Shown: in pieces, positions 18,317 to 27,542 of the stretch
Layout of the letters: each line of letters begins with the position of its first letter
Position numbering within the stretch: position 1 is the first letter of the stretch
Origin: Bacillota bacterium
Lineage (GTDB): Bacteria > Bacillota > Clostridia > Saccharofermentanales > Saccharofermentanaceae
DNA: 64,000 nt
NCBI GenBank assembly: GCA_023397475.1
Contig: JAEWUD010000022.1
Span: 186,001 to 250,000 of the forward strand
Direction of reading: 5' to 3'
Notes under the pieces: model-generated
The model's input: the letters and a program-made list of their open reading frames with translations, nothing else
Told to the model about the DNA's origin: nothing
The model's database searches: none
Position numbers and translations under genes: made by a program

Positions 18317-19111
18317 TCAGGATTGTATCCAGGATTTCGGGATGCGTCTGGGTATAACACTATCCAGAACATCGCCGATACTGTCGTGGATCGTAAGCAT
18401 GGCCTGCAGATCCAGATAAGTGGAACTCTTATTGATGATGACAACCCGATCATGCGGGAGAAATTGAGCGAACGTTGCCGCAGGATATACGGTAAGCGAC
18501 GTACCACCGATGATCAGAAGATCCGCCTTCTCAATATACGAAATCGCACGGTCAATATTCGCATGATCGAGATGCTCTTCGTACAGGACGACATCGGGAC
18601 GAACAATCCCGCCGCATTTCTCACATGTCGGTACACCTTTGCGTTTCAAAACGTAGGACAAGTCATATTCTGCGTGGCAGTTCATGCAATAATTCCGATA
18701 GACAGAGCCGTGCAATTCGATTGTCTTCGAACTGCCGGCCAACTGATGAAGGTTATCGATATTCTGAGTGATTACCGCACGCAATTTCCCGCAGTTCTCC
18801 AGACGAACAAGTGCCTTGTGGGCTTTGTTCGGTCGGGCATGAGGATAACAGAGTTTCCTTCGGTAGAAATCAAAGAATTCCAACGTGTGATCGACAAAAA
18901 AAGAATGACTGATGATATCAACCGGACGATAGGACAATCCGCTGTCCTGATTGTAGATTCCCTGACCGCTCCGAAAATCCGGAATTCCACTCTCGGTAGA
19001 AACGCCCGCGCCGCCAAGGAACACAATGTTATCCGATTTCTCAATCAGCTCCTTGAGTTGCGAAAGCTTCTTCTCTCGTGCTCCGTCATAACGGTCAAGT
19101 CTTGTCTCCAC
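18317..19111 (-). CDS. cobB: NAD-dependent protein deacylase (sirtuin, CobB-like)
   Basis: A 264-residue Sir2 enzyme that removes acyl groups from lysines using NAD. Motifs are GAGVSTESGIPDFRS, TQNIDNLH, the catalytic His in ELHGSVY, a four-cysteine zinc site (CMNC and CEKC), and GTSLTVYPAA. Start is GTG at 19111, with AGGAG about twelve bases ahead, a rather long spacing. It lies 90 bases after the PH-domain gene on the same strand. Confidence 0.92.
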   Translation of the reverse strand: METRLDRYDGAREKKLSQLKELIEKSDNIVFLGGAGVSTESGIPDFRSGQGIYNQDSGLSYRPVDIISHSFFVDHTLEFFDFYRRKLCYPHARPNKAHKALVRLENCGKLRAVITQNIDNLHQLAGSSKTIELHGSVYRNYCMNCHAEYDLSYVLKRKGVPTCEKCGGIVRPDVVLYEEHLDHANIDRAISYIEKADLLIIGGTSLTVYPAATFAQFLPHDRVVIINKSSTYLDLQAMLTIHDSIGDVLDSVIPRRIPKSWIQS

Positions 19112-19201
19112 AGTTATTCAACGCTCCTGAAGTGATACGATATTGATCTGTATCTTCTTCTCTACTTCTATGCTGTCACTATCTTCTGGGTCATCGAAGG
19201 A

Positions 19202-19642
19202 TCAGAATCCCGTATCAAGCGTGCCGTTGTCTCCGGTAACATCAATGCCTGCGGCTCCGAACATCTCCTTGCCCATGATACGCTTCTCGTTGCGTTCGCG
19301 TTCAACAATATTGCTGATCAGGCGACGGATCTTGTCCGAGTTCTTCACGTTCTTAATCTCAAGAACGGGGTTCGTCTTGTCCGCGGTTGACAGTGTAATC
19401 GTCCCGACGCGAAAAATCTTCTGGAAAAGGCTGCGAGACAGCTTAATATCCAGGATTCGATATAGAAGCAACTCATCCATTATCGAGTTGAAAAGACCCT
19501 TCTTCACATATAAACGGTTATTATCGATCGAATATACGGTGAAAGAGATCGGCATACCCAGAATTCTCTTCCTGTCCTTCCAAAGAATCGCTTCATCTTG
19601 CATCAACGCATTAACACTGGACGCCCCAGAATCCTTATCCAT
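19202..19642 (-). CDS. bacterial PH-domain protein
   Basis: A 146-residue protein with a bacterial pleckstrin-homology-like fold (YdbT/DUF304 type): strands around ISFTVYSIDNNRLYVKKG, DELLLYRILDIKLSRS and VGTITLST form the typical seven-strand pattern, followed by a helix rich in Arg and Glu. No membrane segment or signal peptide is present. GGAGG precedes the ATG. Function unknown; this fold often serves as an assembly module in membrane stress or envelope proteins. Confidence 0.72.
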   Translation of the reverse strand: MDKDSGASSVNALMQDEAILWKDRKRILGMPISFTVYSIDNNRLYVKKGLFNSIMDELLLYRILDIKLSRSLFQKIFRVGTITLSTADKTNPVLEIKNVKNSDKIRRLISNIVERERNEKRIMGKEMFGAAGIDVTGDNGTLDTGF

Positions 19643-19680
19643 CTCACACCTCCGTGATTATGTACATGAACAGTTATTCT

Positions 19681-19710
19681 ATTATAATATTTTTGTTGAC
19701 TTTTCGTCTA
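19681..19710 (-). promoter_or_regulatory. promoter of the PH-domain gene
   Basis: On the minus strand TAGACG (19705-19710) and TATAAT (19681-19686) are 18 bases apart, about 40 bases ahead of the start at 19642. Confidence 0.5.
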
Positions 19711-19791
19711 TCAAATTTGTCTAATTTATCGATCCTTACGCCATATGTTGTTCAATTCATCAGGATTTTCACTACAAGTCATCGAACGATG

Positions 19792-20817
19792 CTATGGATT
19801 TAGCGACATCTCTTCATAATCATACGGGCAGGCGCTATAAAAGCTGGTCCATGTATGATCCAGTCTCATGAACATATCGGATCGGTTCAGATATGTATGT
19901 GATACATACTCCTTCATATCCGGCACAGGATCATTCCATGTTGCATCAACGTGATACCAATTCCCATCGATGAATACCTGATTCCACGCATGTGGCTCAG
20001 AAACCTCGGATGAATTACTGGCGTATCCGCTGATGACTCTTGTTCGGATTCCCGACAAGGTCAGAAGAAGTCCCATGGCTTCTGCATATCCCTGACACTG
20101 CCCTTCTTTATTAATAAGAACACTCTGGGCTAGAGACAAGACCGTCTGATCTCCCTCCGTCGCATAGGTAGTACCGGAAACGAGATAATCGTGAATAGCG
20201 ATCTCCTTCTCGATATCCGTCATTTCATCGCGTATAATCTCATCCTTGACCGACATCGCCTTTTGCCAAAGAAGAGCTGTGCTTTCGCGATCAAATTCCA
20301 TCGGTTCTCCGTTGATGTGCTTTTGCAAAATAAGTCCGGCGTCATCATAGCTAAACATCATGCGAATAACACAAGGGCTCGTATCTCTGTATTCAAGATC
20401 AATCGGACCCTTCAGGTAAACAGAATGAATCGCAGCCTCACGTAAGAGTTCATCCCAATACGTCCAAAACAAGTCTAAACTTTCGATCTCAATGTATAAA
20501 TCGTCTGAAAATACATCGAGTGATTCTTGCATTGCAAAAAAAAGATCCTGACTGCTTCCGATCTCTCGAATCGTCGAACTATTTCCCGTCGGAATCCCAA
20601 TCTCTGCCTCGAGATTATCCGCGACCATTTGGAGAAGCGGGCTCTCTCCTTCAACGGCTAAGGAATGTTCGAGTGTCGGTAAAGAATGATCAAAACTGCA
20701 CGAAGAAACCGTTACCGACAAGATAAGACCGGCAAGGAGCAGAGCTACCCTTCGACGGTGTTTCTCCGGCAACTGTTTCGTATTTCCCGAACATACATCA
20801 GGTTGCAATTCTGACAT
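19792..20817 (-). CDS. transglutaminase-domain lipoprotein
   Basis: A 341-residue secreted lipoprotein. A basic N terminus and hydrophobic stretch end in the lipobox SVSSC-type site (VTVSSC). The C-terminal half is a transglutaminase/protease fold with Cys in EGQCQGYAEAM, His in EPHAWNQV and Asp in WYHVDATWND, the full catalytic triad. Such proteins are thought to act on peptides or proteins at the cell surface. Start ATG 20817 is preferred over TTG 20823 since GGTGG lies nine bases ahead. It follows the NodB-like gene by about 75 bases. Confidence 0.85.
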   Translation of the reverse strand: MSELQPDVCSGNTKQLPEKHRRRVALLLAGLILSVTVSSCSFDHSLPTLEHSLAVEGESPLLQMVADNLEAEIGIPTGNSSTIREIGSSQDLFFAMQESLDVFSDDLYIEIESLDLFWTYWDELLREAAIHSVYLKGPIDLEYRDTSPCVIRMMFSYDDAGLILQKHINGEPMEFDRESTALLWQKAMSVKDEIIRDEMTDIEKEIAIHDYLVSGTTYATEGDQTVLSLAQSVLINKEGQCQGYAEAMGLLLTLSGIRTRVISGYASNSSEVSEPHAWNQVFIDGNWYHVDATWNDPVPDMKEYVSHTYLNRSDMFMRLDHTWTSFYSACPYDYEEMSLNP

Positions 20818-20893
20818 TCTCAAAGACCACCGTCCTGTTTTTTCTCAGAATATCACATACCTGTAAGGATTGTGAAATAATCTGACAAATAAC

Positions 20894-22765
20894 TCACAGG
20901 AGTGTCGGCCTTCTTGTATCGTAGACAGCAGCAACATCAAAAAGACGTGAGTAGTCAATATTTCGCAATGTATCACCGTTCAACATCGCGCGGTCCAGAT
21001 ACAGATAGTTCGCACCATAGGTATAATACGCTAACGGACCGACACCGAAGAAAATGCGAAATCCATTATCTTTCAGATAGACACACCGGGGATCCGAGCC
21101 TTTGATAAAGTCTCCGTTCGGATACACAAGAATCTCCACGGGACCCAGTAGTGACCCGATCTGTGACAACCACTTCTGTGTGTCATTCTCGATCCCGGCC
21201 ATATCGCTGCCGTTTGCATTGATAAAACCATACGTAGACGACGCAAAAACCCAACCGGTATCCTTGAGCGTGGCAAGCACATCCAGAACTGTCTTTCGAT
21301 TGCGGTCGATTTCTTCTTCTGTCGGCATAATTGTGGGAAGATTCATCGCTGATAACGCGGCATTCCGATCATCTACCTGATCCATGTCCGTAATGTAGCC
21401 CATCGTTGTCTCGTATCCGGAGAAAGAGATTATGCCCTTAGCACCATCAAATGAGAAATCCGGATGTTTTTCGACGAAAGCATCCAGTATTCCGATTGCC
21501 TCCGCATCGCGTCCTATGACAGTTCTACCGGAAGAGTCAATGTACTCGCCTGCTACCATTCCATTCTCATCAAGGGTCAACCGGTTGCAGGTACCTGTTC
21601 CTCTCTGGTACGCAGAATAATTAACATCCTCCAGAATAATGACAATCGGCTTCTTCCCTTCCGGTAATCGAAGCGCTTCTTCCTCGACAACGGAGAGGTT
21701 GGTTCGATCGGTCATCGATCTGACGTCAATCAAGATAAAGTTATTTGCATAAAGCTGTTCCAGAATTTTTGTGAACTCAAGCGTCGTAAGTTTTAATGAA
21801 TCGGCTGTTGCGGCAGCCTGGCCTGCGAATGCAACCTGCGGATCCGCGATCAGCGGTTTCACACAAATAACCTCGACGGCTCCCTGGTACTCGACGACAA
21901 GGGATGTATTGGAGGTCGCTTCCAGGAGTTTAGTTTCTACTTTCGGGTCATCAGGAAAAATTCGGGCCATGTCCGAAAGAATTTCTTCTGCTGTATAATA
22001 GCGGAACGTCTTCAAAAGATGATCGCATTCGGCCATGATCGGCTCATACATCTCAGATTCACAGATCTGCAATCTTTTTTGCGCGTAGGTGTTTACAAAA
22101 CCCTTCGAATACGCAATGATACCTTCGAATTTTTCGACAGCAAGAATATAGGACTTGGTTGCAAAGTAGTCTTCAGCGACAAGCACATCACCACGCGCCT
22201 GTTCAATTGAATCAATTTCACTGAGCAACGGTTTCACGGCAGCCGCGACATTCGATAGATCCGAGATTTGATCCAGAATAAATTGCAGTGTCGGTCGCTC
22301 TAACTTACCAAGCAAGAAGTCTTCACATGCGAGGTTGAGCCAGATGGCCAGACGAGCACCTGTCAGCTCCCCCATCTCCTCGAGAAAAGCCAAATCATCC
22401 GCGTTGGGAATGTAGCGTTCCTCGCGTATACTATCCAGAACAACGTCACAACGTGTGAATACGATGCTCTCCATCGAGGCAAGAACGTATTGTTCTTTCT
22501 CCGAAGAAGATGTATCCGCAGGATCCTTAACCAGAACATCCGATTGGACCTTTCGGTAAATCTCAATCGCCTCTGTATATCTCCGGTTCTGAATCGCGTT
22601 CTCGAAGGAAGGAAGAACGGAGGTAAGATGGTCGTTATAAGAATATATAACCGTAAATGCAATCACGGCGGCCACAAGTATGGCCAAGTAAGAAAACATG
22701 AGAATTCTGCGGGGTATCGTCCCCGTATCATCCGGTCGTTCTCCGAGATAGTATCTTTGTGGCAT
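20894..22765 (-). CDS. membrane protein with degenerate polysaccharide-deacetylase-like domain
   Basis: A 623-residue protein with one membrane helix near residues 22-46, so most of it lies outside the cell. Residues 55-290 are helical, TPR-like (repeated A-x-E-x-Y/F patterns such as RRYTEAIEIYRK). The C-terminal 300 residues resemble the NodB fold of clostridial polysaccharide deacetylases (ILEDVNYSAY, KGIISFSGYE, ILVYPNGD, IFFGVGP), but the usual TFDDG metal motif and HxxxH pair are not apparent. It starts two bases after the topoisomerase subunit A gene, with GGAGG ahead, so it is probably cotranscribed. Catalytic activity is uncertain. Confidence 0.68.
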   Translation of the reverse strand: MPQRYYLGERPDDTGTIPRRILMFSYLAILVAAVIAFTVIYSYNDHLTSVLPSFENAIQNRRYTEAIEIYRKVQSDVLVKDPADTSSSEKEQYVLASMESIVFTRCDVVLDSIREERYIPNADDLAFLEEMGELTGARLAIWLNLACEDFLLGKLERPTLQFILDQISDLSNVAAAVKPLLSEIDSIEQARGDVLVAEDYFATKSYILAVEKFEGIIAYSKGFVNTYAQKRLQICESEMYEPIMAECDHLLKTFRYYTAEEILSDMARIFPDDPKVETKLLEATSNTSLVVEYQGAVEVICVKPLIADPQVAFAGQAAATADSLKLTTLEFTKILEQLYANNFILIDVRSMTDRTNLSVVEEEALRLPEGKKPIVIILEDVNYSAYQRGTGTCNRLTLDENGMVAGEYIDSSGRTVIGRDAEAIGILDAFVEKHPDFSFDGAKGIISFSGYETTMGYITDMDQVDDRNAALSAMNLPTIMPTEEEIDRNRKTVLDVLATLKDTGWVFASSTYGFINANGSDMAGIENDTQKWLSQIGSLLGPVEILVYPNGDFIKGSDPRCVYLKDNGFRIFFGVGPLAYYTYGANYLYLDRAMLNGDTLRNIDYSRLFDVAAVYDTRRPTLL

Positions 22766-22767
22766 GC

Positions 22768-25032
22768 TTACGGCTCCTCCAAGCTAAGCTGTCTTTGCGT
22801 GATGAGCTGCTCCTTGAGATAATATCCGATCGCCGGCGTGCGGCGGATCCGGTAGTATTCCGGATCTGAGAAGCCTGCATCCGCGAGGCGCACGACCGAG
22901 GTCATGACACTTCCTTTCTTGGCGGCAAGAACCTGAACTCCCTGCGTCGACCGCGTTGTCTTGGTCGGAATCAGGGTCGAACTGAAGGAGATTGCCTTGC
23001 CAAGGCTGGAGAAGGCGGCAAAATCCTCTTCATGATCAAGAAAAAGGATCGAAGAGATCGGAGAGGTTTCCGCACAAGCATGGATCAGCTTCTTGCGATT
23101 GGTCTTCGTCTCGTAGGACTTAAGAACAACGCGCGAAATCTTCCCGTTCTCATACGCAAACATGATCTCGCCTTGATAATCCTCTGTGATATGCATGAAA
23201 AGTATCTTCTCGCCATCTTCCATGCTCAATACATTCGGAAGGTATCCACCAAGCTCCGAAGGCTTCGTGTCTGCGAGTTCATACGCTCTCATCTTATAGA
23301 CATTACAACGATCCGAAAAGAAAAGTACATCGCTCTTATTTTTGCCTTCGAGCTCAATGACGATTTTGTCCTCTTCTTTTGTTTTGAGTTCACCCGCGCT
23401 TCGCAATGATGTCAGAGGAATCTTCTTAATATACCCGTGTTCTGTCATGAAGAGCTTCAAGCGGTAATCCTCAATCATTCGGTCATCCGTGAAGGTAACC
23501 GCTTCGTCAACATGCAGGATTTCGCTTCGTCTGTTCTGACCGTATTTCTTGATGATATTCTCAAGCGTTTTCTTGATCATCGCATCGATACGTTGCGGCT
23601 TACGTAAAACATCCGAGAGATCCTCAATTTCTTTCTTGAGATTCTCGCGGTCCGCGATACGGTTGACGATATACTGGCGGTTGATGTTACGAAGCTTGAT
23701 CTCCGCGACATACTCCGCCTGTAATGCGTCAATCCCAAATCCCTTCATAAGATTCGAGACGACATCCTCTTCGAGCTCGGTATTCCGGATAATCGCAATC
23801 GCTTTGTCAATATCCAGAAGGATCATCGATAATCCTTCGAGTAGGTGCAAACGATCTTTCTTGCGATTCAGATCGAAAAGCACCTCACGCTTCTGACAGG
23901 CGCGTCGCCAAACCAGCCATTCGGCCAGAAGTCCGCGAACACCCAAGACTCTCGGCATACCGTTGATCAACACGTTGAAGTTACAAGAGAAGGTATCTTG
24001 AAGCTTGGTAAATCGATACAACTTGGTCATCAATGAATCGAGATCCGTCCCGCGTTTACATTCAATCGCGATCGTAAGTCCATCGAGGTCGGTCTCGTCA
24101 CGAACGTCGGAAATCTCTTTAATTTTACCGGAGCGAACCAATTCCGTAATCTCGTCAATTATGGCTTCGACTGTGGTCGAGTAGGGAATCTCGTAAACTT
24201 CAATCAGATTGTTCTTCTTGTCCGTACGATATTTGGCCCGAATGCGGACCGGCCCTCGACCGGTCTCATAGATCGCACGCATCTCCGCCTTATCATAGAG
24301 AATCATGCCACCACCGGAGAAATCCGGCGCCGGCATGACTTCCATCAAATCCGCCGTCGGATCCTGCATAAAGGCGATTGTAGCCTCGCATACCTCGCGA
24401 ATATTGAAGGAACAGATATTGCTGGCCATACCGACTGCAATACCCTGATTACTGTTAACAAGAATGGACGGAAAAGAAGCGGGCAACAGGACGGGTTCCT
24501 TCATAGAACCGTCATAGTTATCTATGAAGTCCGTGGCATTCTTGTCCATCCCGCGAAAAATCTCTTCGCAGAGCTTCTCTAGACGAACTTCCGTATATCG
24601 TGCGGCCGCAAATTGCATGTCGCGTGAATACTGACGACCGAAATTACCTTTGGAATCGACATACGGATGCAATAGACTTCCGTTACCGCGCGTCAAACGG
24701 ACCATCGTCTCATAGATGGCCATGTCGCCATGAGGATTCAATTTCATCGTCTGCCCGACGACATTGGCAGATTTGGTACGGTTTCCCGTAAGCAAACCCA
24801 TCTTGTACATTGTATAGAGAAGTTTACGATGCGACGGTTTGAAACCGTCAATCTCCGGAATCGCGCGTGACACGATGACACTCATCGCGTACGGCATATA
24901 ATTCGTTTCCAGAGTATCCGTTATAGCCTGATCGACCGAAGGATGTTCCGCGGCAAGTGTTCGCCGGCGATCATCTCCGGCACCTTCACGCGCCTTCGCC
25001 GATTTCTTCTTGTGATCTTCCGTATTACTCAT
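22768..25032 (-). CDS. parC: type IIA DNA topoisomerase subunit A (ParC/GyrA-like, divergent)
   Basis: A 754-residue DNA breakage-reunion subunit. The active-site tyrosine is in AARYTEVRL, and the helix-turn-helix region reads FKPSHRKLLYTMYKMG. The C-terminal half has pinwheel repeats without a GyrA box, favouring topoisomerase IV-like decatenation over supercoiling. In the quinolone-determining helix the positions matching E. coli GyrA Ser83 and Asp87 are Met and Glu (PHGDMAIYET). The ATG at 25032 with GGGAG is preferred over TTG 25044. It follows the subunit B gene by 38 bases. It may be a paralogue separate from the housekeeping gyrase. Confidence 0.88.
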   Translation of the reverse strand: MSNTEDHKKKSAKAREGAGDDRRRTLAAEHPSVDQAITDTLETNYMPYAMSVIVSRAIPEIDGFKPSHRKLLYTMYKMGLLTGNRTKSANVVGQTMKLNPHGDMAIYETMVRLTRGNGSLLHPYVDSKGNFGRQYSRDMQFAAARYTEVRLEKLCEEIFRGMDKNATDFIDNYDGSMKEPVLLPASFPSILVNSNQGIAVGMASNICSFNIREVCEATIAFMQDPTADLMEVMPAPDFSGGGMILYDKAEMRAIYETGRGPVRIRAKYRTDKKNNLIEVYEIPYSTTVEAIIDEITELVRSGKIKEISDVRDETDLDGLTIAIECKRGTDLDSLMTKLYRFTKLQDTFSCNFNVLINGMPRVLGVRGLLAEWLVWRRACQKREVLFDLNRKKDRLHLLEGLSMILLDIDKAIAIIRNTELEEDVVSNLMKGFGIDALQAEYVAEIKLRNINRQYIVNRIADRENLKKEIEDLSDVLRKPQRIDAMIKKTLENIIKKYGQNRRSEILHVDEAVTFTDDRMIEDYRLKLFMTEHGYIKKIPLTSLRSAGELKTKEEDKIVIELEGKNKSDVLFFSDRCNVYKMRAYELADTKPSELGGYLPNVLSMEDGEKILFMHITEDYQGEIMFAYENGKISRVVLKSYETKTNRKKLIHACAETSPISSILFLDHEEDFAAFSSLGKAISFSSTLIPTKTTRSTQGVQVLAAKKGSVMTSVVRLADAGFSDPEYYRIRRTPAIGYYLKEQLITQRQLSLEEP

Positions 25033-25070
25033 TTGTACTCCCAATCCTTTGGCGCAAAGTCATGATAGAA

Positions 25071-27056
25071 TCAGCCGACATCCAGCATTTCGAGATAAAG
25101 GTGACCATTCTTCTCAATATGTGCCTTGCGGCCGGCCAAATTATCTCCGAGAAGCAGGTCAAAGACTTCGGATGTTCGTTTCGCATCATCCGGTTGAACC
25201 TTGATCAGTCGACGGCTCGCCGGATTCATCGTGGTTTCCCACATCATCTCCGGCTCGTTCTCACCCAGACCCTTCGATCGCTGGATCGTCAGATGTTCCG
25301 GAGGGTATTTCGTCAGAATGTCTGCCTTTTCTTTCTCCGTGAACGCGAAAAGCGTCTCCTCCTGCTTCTTGTTCCGGTAGGTAATCTCAAACAGAGGAGA
25401 TTCTGCGATGAATACCTTGCCCTCGTTGATCAAAGTCGGAGTCAGGCGATACAGCATCGCCAGAATCAACGTGCGAATCTGATATCCGTCGACATCGGCA
25501 TCGGTACAGATAATAATCTTATTCCAACGCAACTGGTCCAACGCGAACGAAGACAGATCTTTATTGTGTTTGGACTGGATCTCAACGCCGCAACCGAGAA
25601 CCTTCAGGAGATCAACAATGATATCACTCTTGAAGATCACATCATAGTCCGCCTTCAGACAGTTCAAGATCTTGCCGCGAACCGGCATGATCGCCTGAAA
25701 CTCAGAGTCTCTTCCCATCTTGCAGGAGCCGAGAGCCGAATCACCCTCAACGATGTAGAGCTCACGTTCATTAACATCCCGTGTACGGCAGTCAACAAAC
25801 TTCTTCACACGGTTATTGATGTCGAGATTGCCCATGAGCTTCTTCTTAACATTGAGACGTGTTTTCTCGGCATTTTCGCGACTGCGTTTGTTGATCAGAA
25901 GCTGTTCGACGACCTTGTCGGCATCGGTTTTATTCTCAATAAACCAGACTTCCATCTTCGTTCGAATCAGTTCGTTCATGAACTCCTGAATGAACTTATT
26001 GTTAATCGCCTTCTTGGTCTGATTCTCGTAACTGGTCTGGGTGGAGAACGAGCTTGTTACCAGAATCAAACTGTCCGCGATATCCTGAAACGTTATCTTA
26101 CTCTCGCCGGATTTATACTTGTCACGAAGGCGAATCTGGCGGTCGATCTCTGCGGTAAATGCGGCTCGCACCGCCTTGTCCGGAGCGCCTCCGTGCTCGA
26201 GGAAGCTGGAGTTGTGATAATATTCGAGAACGTTGATCTCATTATTAAAACAAAATGCGATCTGGGAACGAACCTTGTAATCCGGTTTGTCGTCCCGATC
26301 TTTCCCTCGGCCTGTGCTCTCAAAAAGAAAAGGCTTCGAGATCCCCTTGCCGTCATCCAATTCTTCCACATAACCCAGAATACCCTGCGGGTAACAGAAA
26401 TTCATCGTCTCGCCGGAAGCCTCGTCTGTAAGCACAAAGGTCACACCGCTGTTGACAACCGCCTGACGTTTAATCACTTGTACAAAGGACTCCAGCGGTA
26501 TGTGGATCTCCGTGAATACATCACGATCCGGCTTCCACTTCTGAATCGTGCCGGTTCTCTTATATCGCGTCGGCTCCTTCACGAGTCCGCCGACATTCTC
26601 ACCCTTCTCGAAGTGAAGCGAGTGCTTAAATCCGTCGCGAAAAACCGTTACATCGAAATACTCTGACGCGTACTGCGTCGCGCACGCACCGAGACCGTTC
26701 AAGCCGAGACTGAACTCATAGTTCTCTCCGGAATTATTATTATACTTGCCGCCGGCGTACAACTCACAATAGACAAGTTCCCAATTGTATCGTTCTTCCT
26801 TCGAGTTATAATCGAGCGGAATGCCGCGGCCGAAATCCTCTACCTGAATGGATCCGTCCGCATAACGGACGATCTCAATGCGGTCACCATGACCTTCCCT
26901 GGCCTCGTCAATCGAATTCGACAGGATCTCAAAAAATGAATGCTCGCATCCCTCTAATCCGTCTGATCCGAAAATAACCCCCGGACGTTTCCGAACACGA
27001 TCTGCGCCCTTAAGTGAAGATATGCTCTCATTATCATACGCGGTCTTCTTCGTCAT
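25071..27056 (-). CDS. parE: type IIA DNA topoisomerase subunit B (ParE/GyrB-like)
   Basis: A 661-residue ATPase subunit. GHKL motifs are EILSNSIDEA, VEDFGRGIP and GLNGLGACA; the TOPRIM part has EGDSALG and TDADVDGYQIRT. The C-terminal tail is RSKGLGENEPEMM, matching the family's QRYKGLGEM. The ATG at 27056 has GGAA upstream and an extended -10 promoter behind it, whereas an upstream in-frame start at 27098 lies within the promoter. With the subunit A gene it makes a complete heterotetrameric enzyme. Confidence 0.9.
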   Translation of the reverse strand: MTKKTAYDNESISSLKGADRVRKRPGVIFGSDGLEGCEHSFFEILSNSIDEAREGHGDRIEIVRYADGSIQVEDFGRGIPLDYNSKEERYNWELVYCELYAGGKYNNNSGENYEFSLGLNGLGACATQYASEYFDVTVFRDGFKHSLHFEKGENVGGLVKEPTRYKRTGTIQKWKPDRDVFTEIHIPLESFVQVIKRQAVVNSGVTFVLTDEASGETMNFCYPQGILGYVEELDDGKGISKPFLFESTGRGKDRDDKPDYKVRSQIAFCFNNEINVLEYYHNSSFLEHGGAPDKAVRAAFTAEIDRQIRLRDKYKSGESKITFQDIADSLILVTSSFSTQTSYENQTKKAINNKFIQEFMNELIRTKMEVWFIENKTDADKVVEQLLINKRSRENAEKTRLNVKKKLMGNLDINNRVKKFVDCRTRDVNERELYIVEGDSALGSCKMGRDSEFQAIMPVRGKILNCLKADYDVIFKSDIIVDLLKVLGCGVEIQSKHNKDLSSFALDQLRWNKIIICTDADVDGYQIRTLILAMLYRLTPTLINEGKVFIAESPLFEITYRNKKQEETLFAFTEKEKADILTKYPPEHLTIQRSKGLGENEPEMMWETTMNPASRRLIKVQPDDAKRTSEVFDLLLGDNLAGRKAHIEKNGHLYLEMLDVG

Positions 27057-27086
27057 ATTACAGTTCCTTTCGATTCGTTCGTACTG

Positions 27087-27095
27087 ATTATAGCA
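27087..27095 (-). promoter_or_regulatory. extended -10 promoter of the parE-parC operon
   Basis: On the minus strand TGCTATAAT is an extended -10 element 30 bases ahead of the ATG at 27056. No good -35 at 17 bases is seen, as expected for this class. Confidence 0.5.
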
Positions 27096-27190
27096 CAACA
27101 GATCACGATCAAATCTCTGCTTGATTATCGATGCTGCCGTTATATTCGCAGAATAATTCCTACATCATCGCGGAAGACATGGCAAAGGTA

Positions 27191-27218
27191 AAGCCGCAAG
27201 TCGGAAAACCTGCGGCTT
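27191..27218 (-). terminator. terminator after tRNA-Gly/tRNA-Arg
   Basis: AAGCCGCA and TGCGGCTT form an eight-pair stem 10 bases beyond the tRNA-Arg CCA end on the minus strand, followed by TACCTTT. Confidence 0.6.
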
Positions 27219-27228
27219 CTTGGATGGG

Positions 27229-27305
27229 TGGTGAGCCTAGGGGGATTCGAACCTCCGACCCACAGCTTAGAAGGCTGTTGCTCTATCCTGCTGAGCTATA
27301 GACCC
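27229..27305 (-). tRNA. tRNA-Arg (anticodon UCU)
   Basis: Cloverleaf on the minus strand with acceptor GGGTCTA pairing TAGGCTC (two wobble pairs), anticodon loop CTTCTAA, T-loop GGTTCGAATCC and encoded CCA. It is the second gene of a two-tRNA transcript. Confidence 0.95.
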
Positions 27306-27314
27306 ATGATAAGA

Positions 27315-27337
27315 ATGGCGGCCTCAATGACCGCCAT
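27315..27337 (-). other. hairpin in the tRNA-Gly to tRNA-Arg spacer
   Basis: ATGGCGG and CCGCCAT form a seven-pair stem with a nine-base loop in the 37-base spacer. There is no U-run after it, so a processing signal is more likely than a terminator. Confidence 0.4.
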
Positions 27338-27342
27338 CAGTG

Positions 27343-27416
27343 TGGAGCGGGTGATGGGAATCGAACCCACGTGATCAGCTTGGAAGGCTGGAGTTCTACC
27401 ATTGAACTACACCCGC
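27343..27416 (-). tRNA. tRNA-Gly (anticodon UCC)
   Basis: Cloverleaf on the minus strand with acceptor GCGGGTG pairing CACCCGC, anticodon loop CTTCCAA, T-arm GTGGGTTCGATTCCCAT and encoded CCA. Confidence 0.95.
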
Positions 27417-27460
27417 AAATCGAATCACCTTGTGAAGGGCGATTCAAAACTCGCTTAGCT

Positions 27461-27489
27461 ATAATACAACAAGAAATTTCTCTTGTCTA
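27461..27489 (-). promoter_or_regulatory. promoter of the tRNA-Gly/tRNA-Arg pair
   Basis: On the minus strand TAGACA (27484-27489) and TATTAT (27461-27466) are 17 bases apart, 45 bases ahead of tRNA-Gly. Confidence 0.65.
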
Positions 27490-27542
27490 CCCCGAAATGG
27501 TAGTCAGTTGAGAAGTTATTGCCGGAACCGGATGAGACATGC

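Noticed and set aside
18323..19135. 270-codon plus-strand frame
   Set aside because: Antisense shadow of the sirtuin gene, whose motifs are complete.
24957..26666. 569-codon open frame on the plus strand
   Set aside because: It lies wholly opposite the topoisomerase genes, has no ribosome binding site, and its translation shows no domain; the conserved GyrB motifs are on the minus strand.
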